From Pandoraea sp. (GTDB taxonomy: Bacteria; Pseudomonadota; Gammaproteobacteria; Burkholderiales; Burkholderiaceae): a stretch of DNA of 64,000 nt. The stretch is taken from contig JARLJF010000016.1 in the NCBI GenBank assembly GCA_031291335.1, forward strand, positions 1 through 64,000. The letters run 5' to 3'. The position numbers and the translations under genes are program-made. This document shows positions 63,456 through 64,000 of this stretch, one piece after another (positions within the stretch are counted from its first letter, which is position 1; each line of letters begins with the position of its first letter). Below the pieces are notes generated by a model, which made no database searches, was not told the DNA's origin, and worked only from the letters and a program-made list of their open reading frames with translations.

Positions 63456-64000
63456 ATGGAACAAGTAGAAGATCTCTTTACGCAACCGTCGGATGACGAC
63501 ACGCTGACGCTCGGCGCGTATGCCGAGCGAGCTTATCTGGACTACGCAATCAGCGTGGTCAAAGGCCGTGCACTGCCGGATGTCTGCGACGGCCAGAAGC
63601 CGGTACAGCGCCGCATTCTGTTCGCGATGAACGAAATGGGCCTCGCGTCCGACGCCAAGCCGGTGAAGTCGGCGCGTGTGGTCGGCGATGTGCTCGGCAA
63701 GTTTCACCCGCACGGCGACCAGTCCGCCTATGACGCGTTGGTGCGTCTCGCGCAGGATTTCTCGATGCGCTATCCGCTCATCGACGGCCAGGGCAACTTC
63801 GGCTCCCGCGACGGTGATGGCGCGGCGGCCATGCGTTACACCGAAGCGCGCCTGACGCCGATCGCGAAGCTGTTGCTCGACGAAATCGATGCGGGCACAG
63901 TGGACTTCGTGCCGAACTACGATGGCTCGACGGAAGAGCCGCGTCTGTTGCCGGCTCGCCTGCCGTTCGTGTTGCTCAACGGCGCATCGGGCATCGCCGT
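63456..64000 (+). CDS. parC: DNA topoisomerase IV subunit A (N-terminal part, cut by window edge)
   Basis: 181 complete codons from ATG at 63456, then the window ends. Starts [20 protein letters not shown], followed by the GyrA/ParC breakage-reunion domain: [20 protein letters not shown] and the catalytic-tyrosine loop [16 protein letters not shown]. The short acidic start and the neighbouring parE make this ParC rather than GyrA. In the quinolone region [12 protein letters not shown], Gln89 occupies the position of E. coli Ser80 and Asp93 that of Glu84. TATGAT at 63391-63396 is a possible -10. Confidence 0.95.
   Translation, partial: MEQVEDLFTQPSDDDTLTLGAYAERAYLDYAISVVKGRALPDVCDGQKPVQRRILFAMNEMGLASDAKPVKSARVVGDVLGKFHPHGDQSAYDALVRLAQDFSMRYPLIDGQGNFGSRDGDGAAAMRYTEARLTPIAKLLLDEIDAGTVDFVPNYDGSTEEPRLLPARLPFVLLNGASGIA

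Overview
The window is G+C-rich, densely packed bacterial chromosome. Gene content and style point to Burkholderiales, and my impression is Pandoraea or a close relative, but that genus call comes from family knowledge and was not measured. I see no rRNA, tRNA, CRISPR array, transposase, integrase or phage gene, so this looks like core chromosome with a few accessory catabolic and transport blocks.

Layout. 1-4567 (minus): a truncated DUF748/AsmA-like envelope protein, then ubiG-gph (ubiquinone methylation, phosphoglycolate salvage). 5015-9486: a two-gene RND efflux unit. 9542-12661: alanine catabolism (ald, dadA) with a divergent Lrp-type regulator. 12780-17789 (minus): a radical SAM protein behind a LexA-type box, then DUF2520, TM2 and META/DUF4377 genes and a sorbosone-dehydrogenase-like protein. 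17990-20354: rpsP-rimM-trmD-rplS. 20588-28170: housekeeping genes (NUDIX, CobD/CbiB-like, rsgA, M48 protease, orn, mog, darP/yjgA, pmbA). 28389-32970: a complete branched-chain amino acid ABC transporter operon (livK-H-M-G-F) behind a leader with three inverted repeats. 33400-36165: a membrane diguanylate cyclase and thyA-folA. 36225-39444: divergent ATPase and permease of a ferric-iron-type ABC importer with no binding protein beside them.

40040-46857 is the most interesting block: a LysR regulator, an orphan NMT1/SsuA-like binding protein, a single-chain aconitase/isopropylmalate-isomerase-like hydro-lyase with its swivel domain placed first, a class III CoA-transferase (Asp169 kept), and a CaiB/BaiF protein whose His/Asp pair marks it as an alpha-methylacyl-CoA racemase. 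Together they look like an undescribed route for a branched di- or tricarboxylic acid.

46960-57446 holds two lipoproteins, SOS-type dinB followed by an MgtC/SapB gene, phrB photolyase, a urea transporter, glnS, small membrane and hypothetical proteins and a GNAT enzyme. 57532-64000 holds the ABC-F protein Uup, then parE, a DUF4399 protein, a lytic transglycosylase and the start of parC. The parE upstream region carries a pair of DnaA-box-like sequences, and ParC has Gln where many species have the quinolone-target Ser.

Non-coding structure worth attention: the liv leader (28186-28348), a 24-bp-arm inverted repeat at 33151-33223, perfect palindromes at 50254-50276 and 55479-55496, and a possible RNA gene between phrB and a strong terminator (51818-52105).
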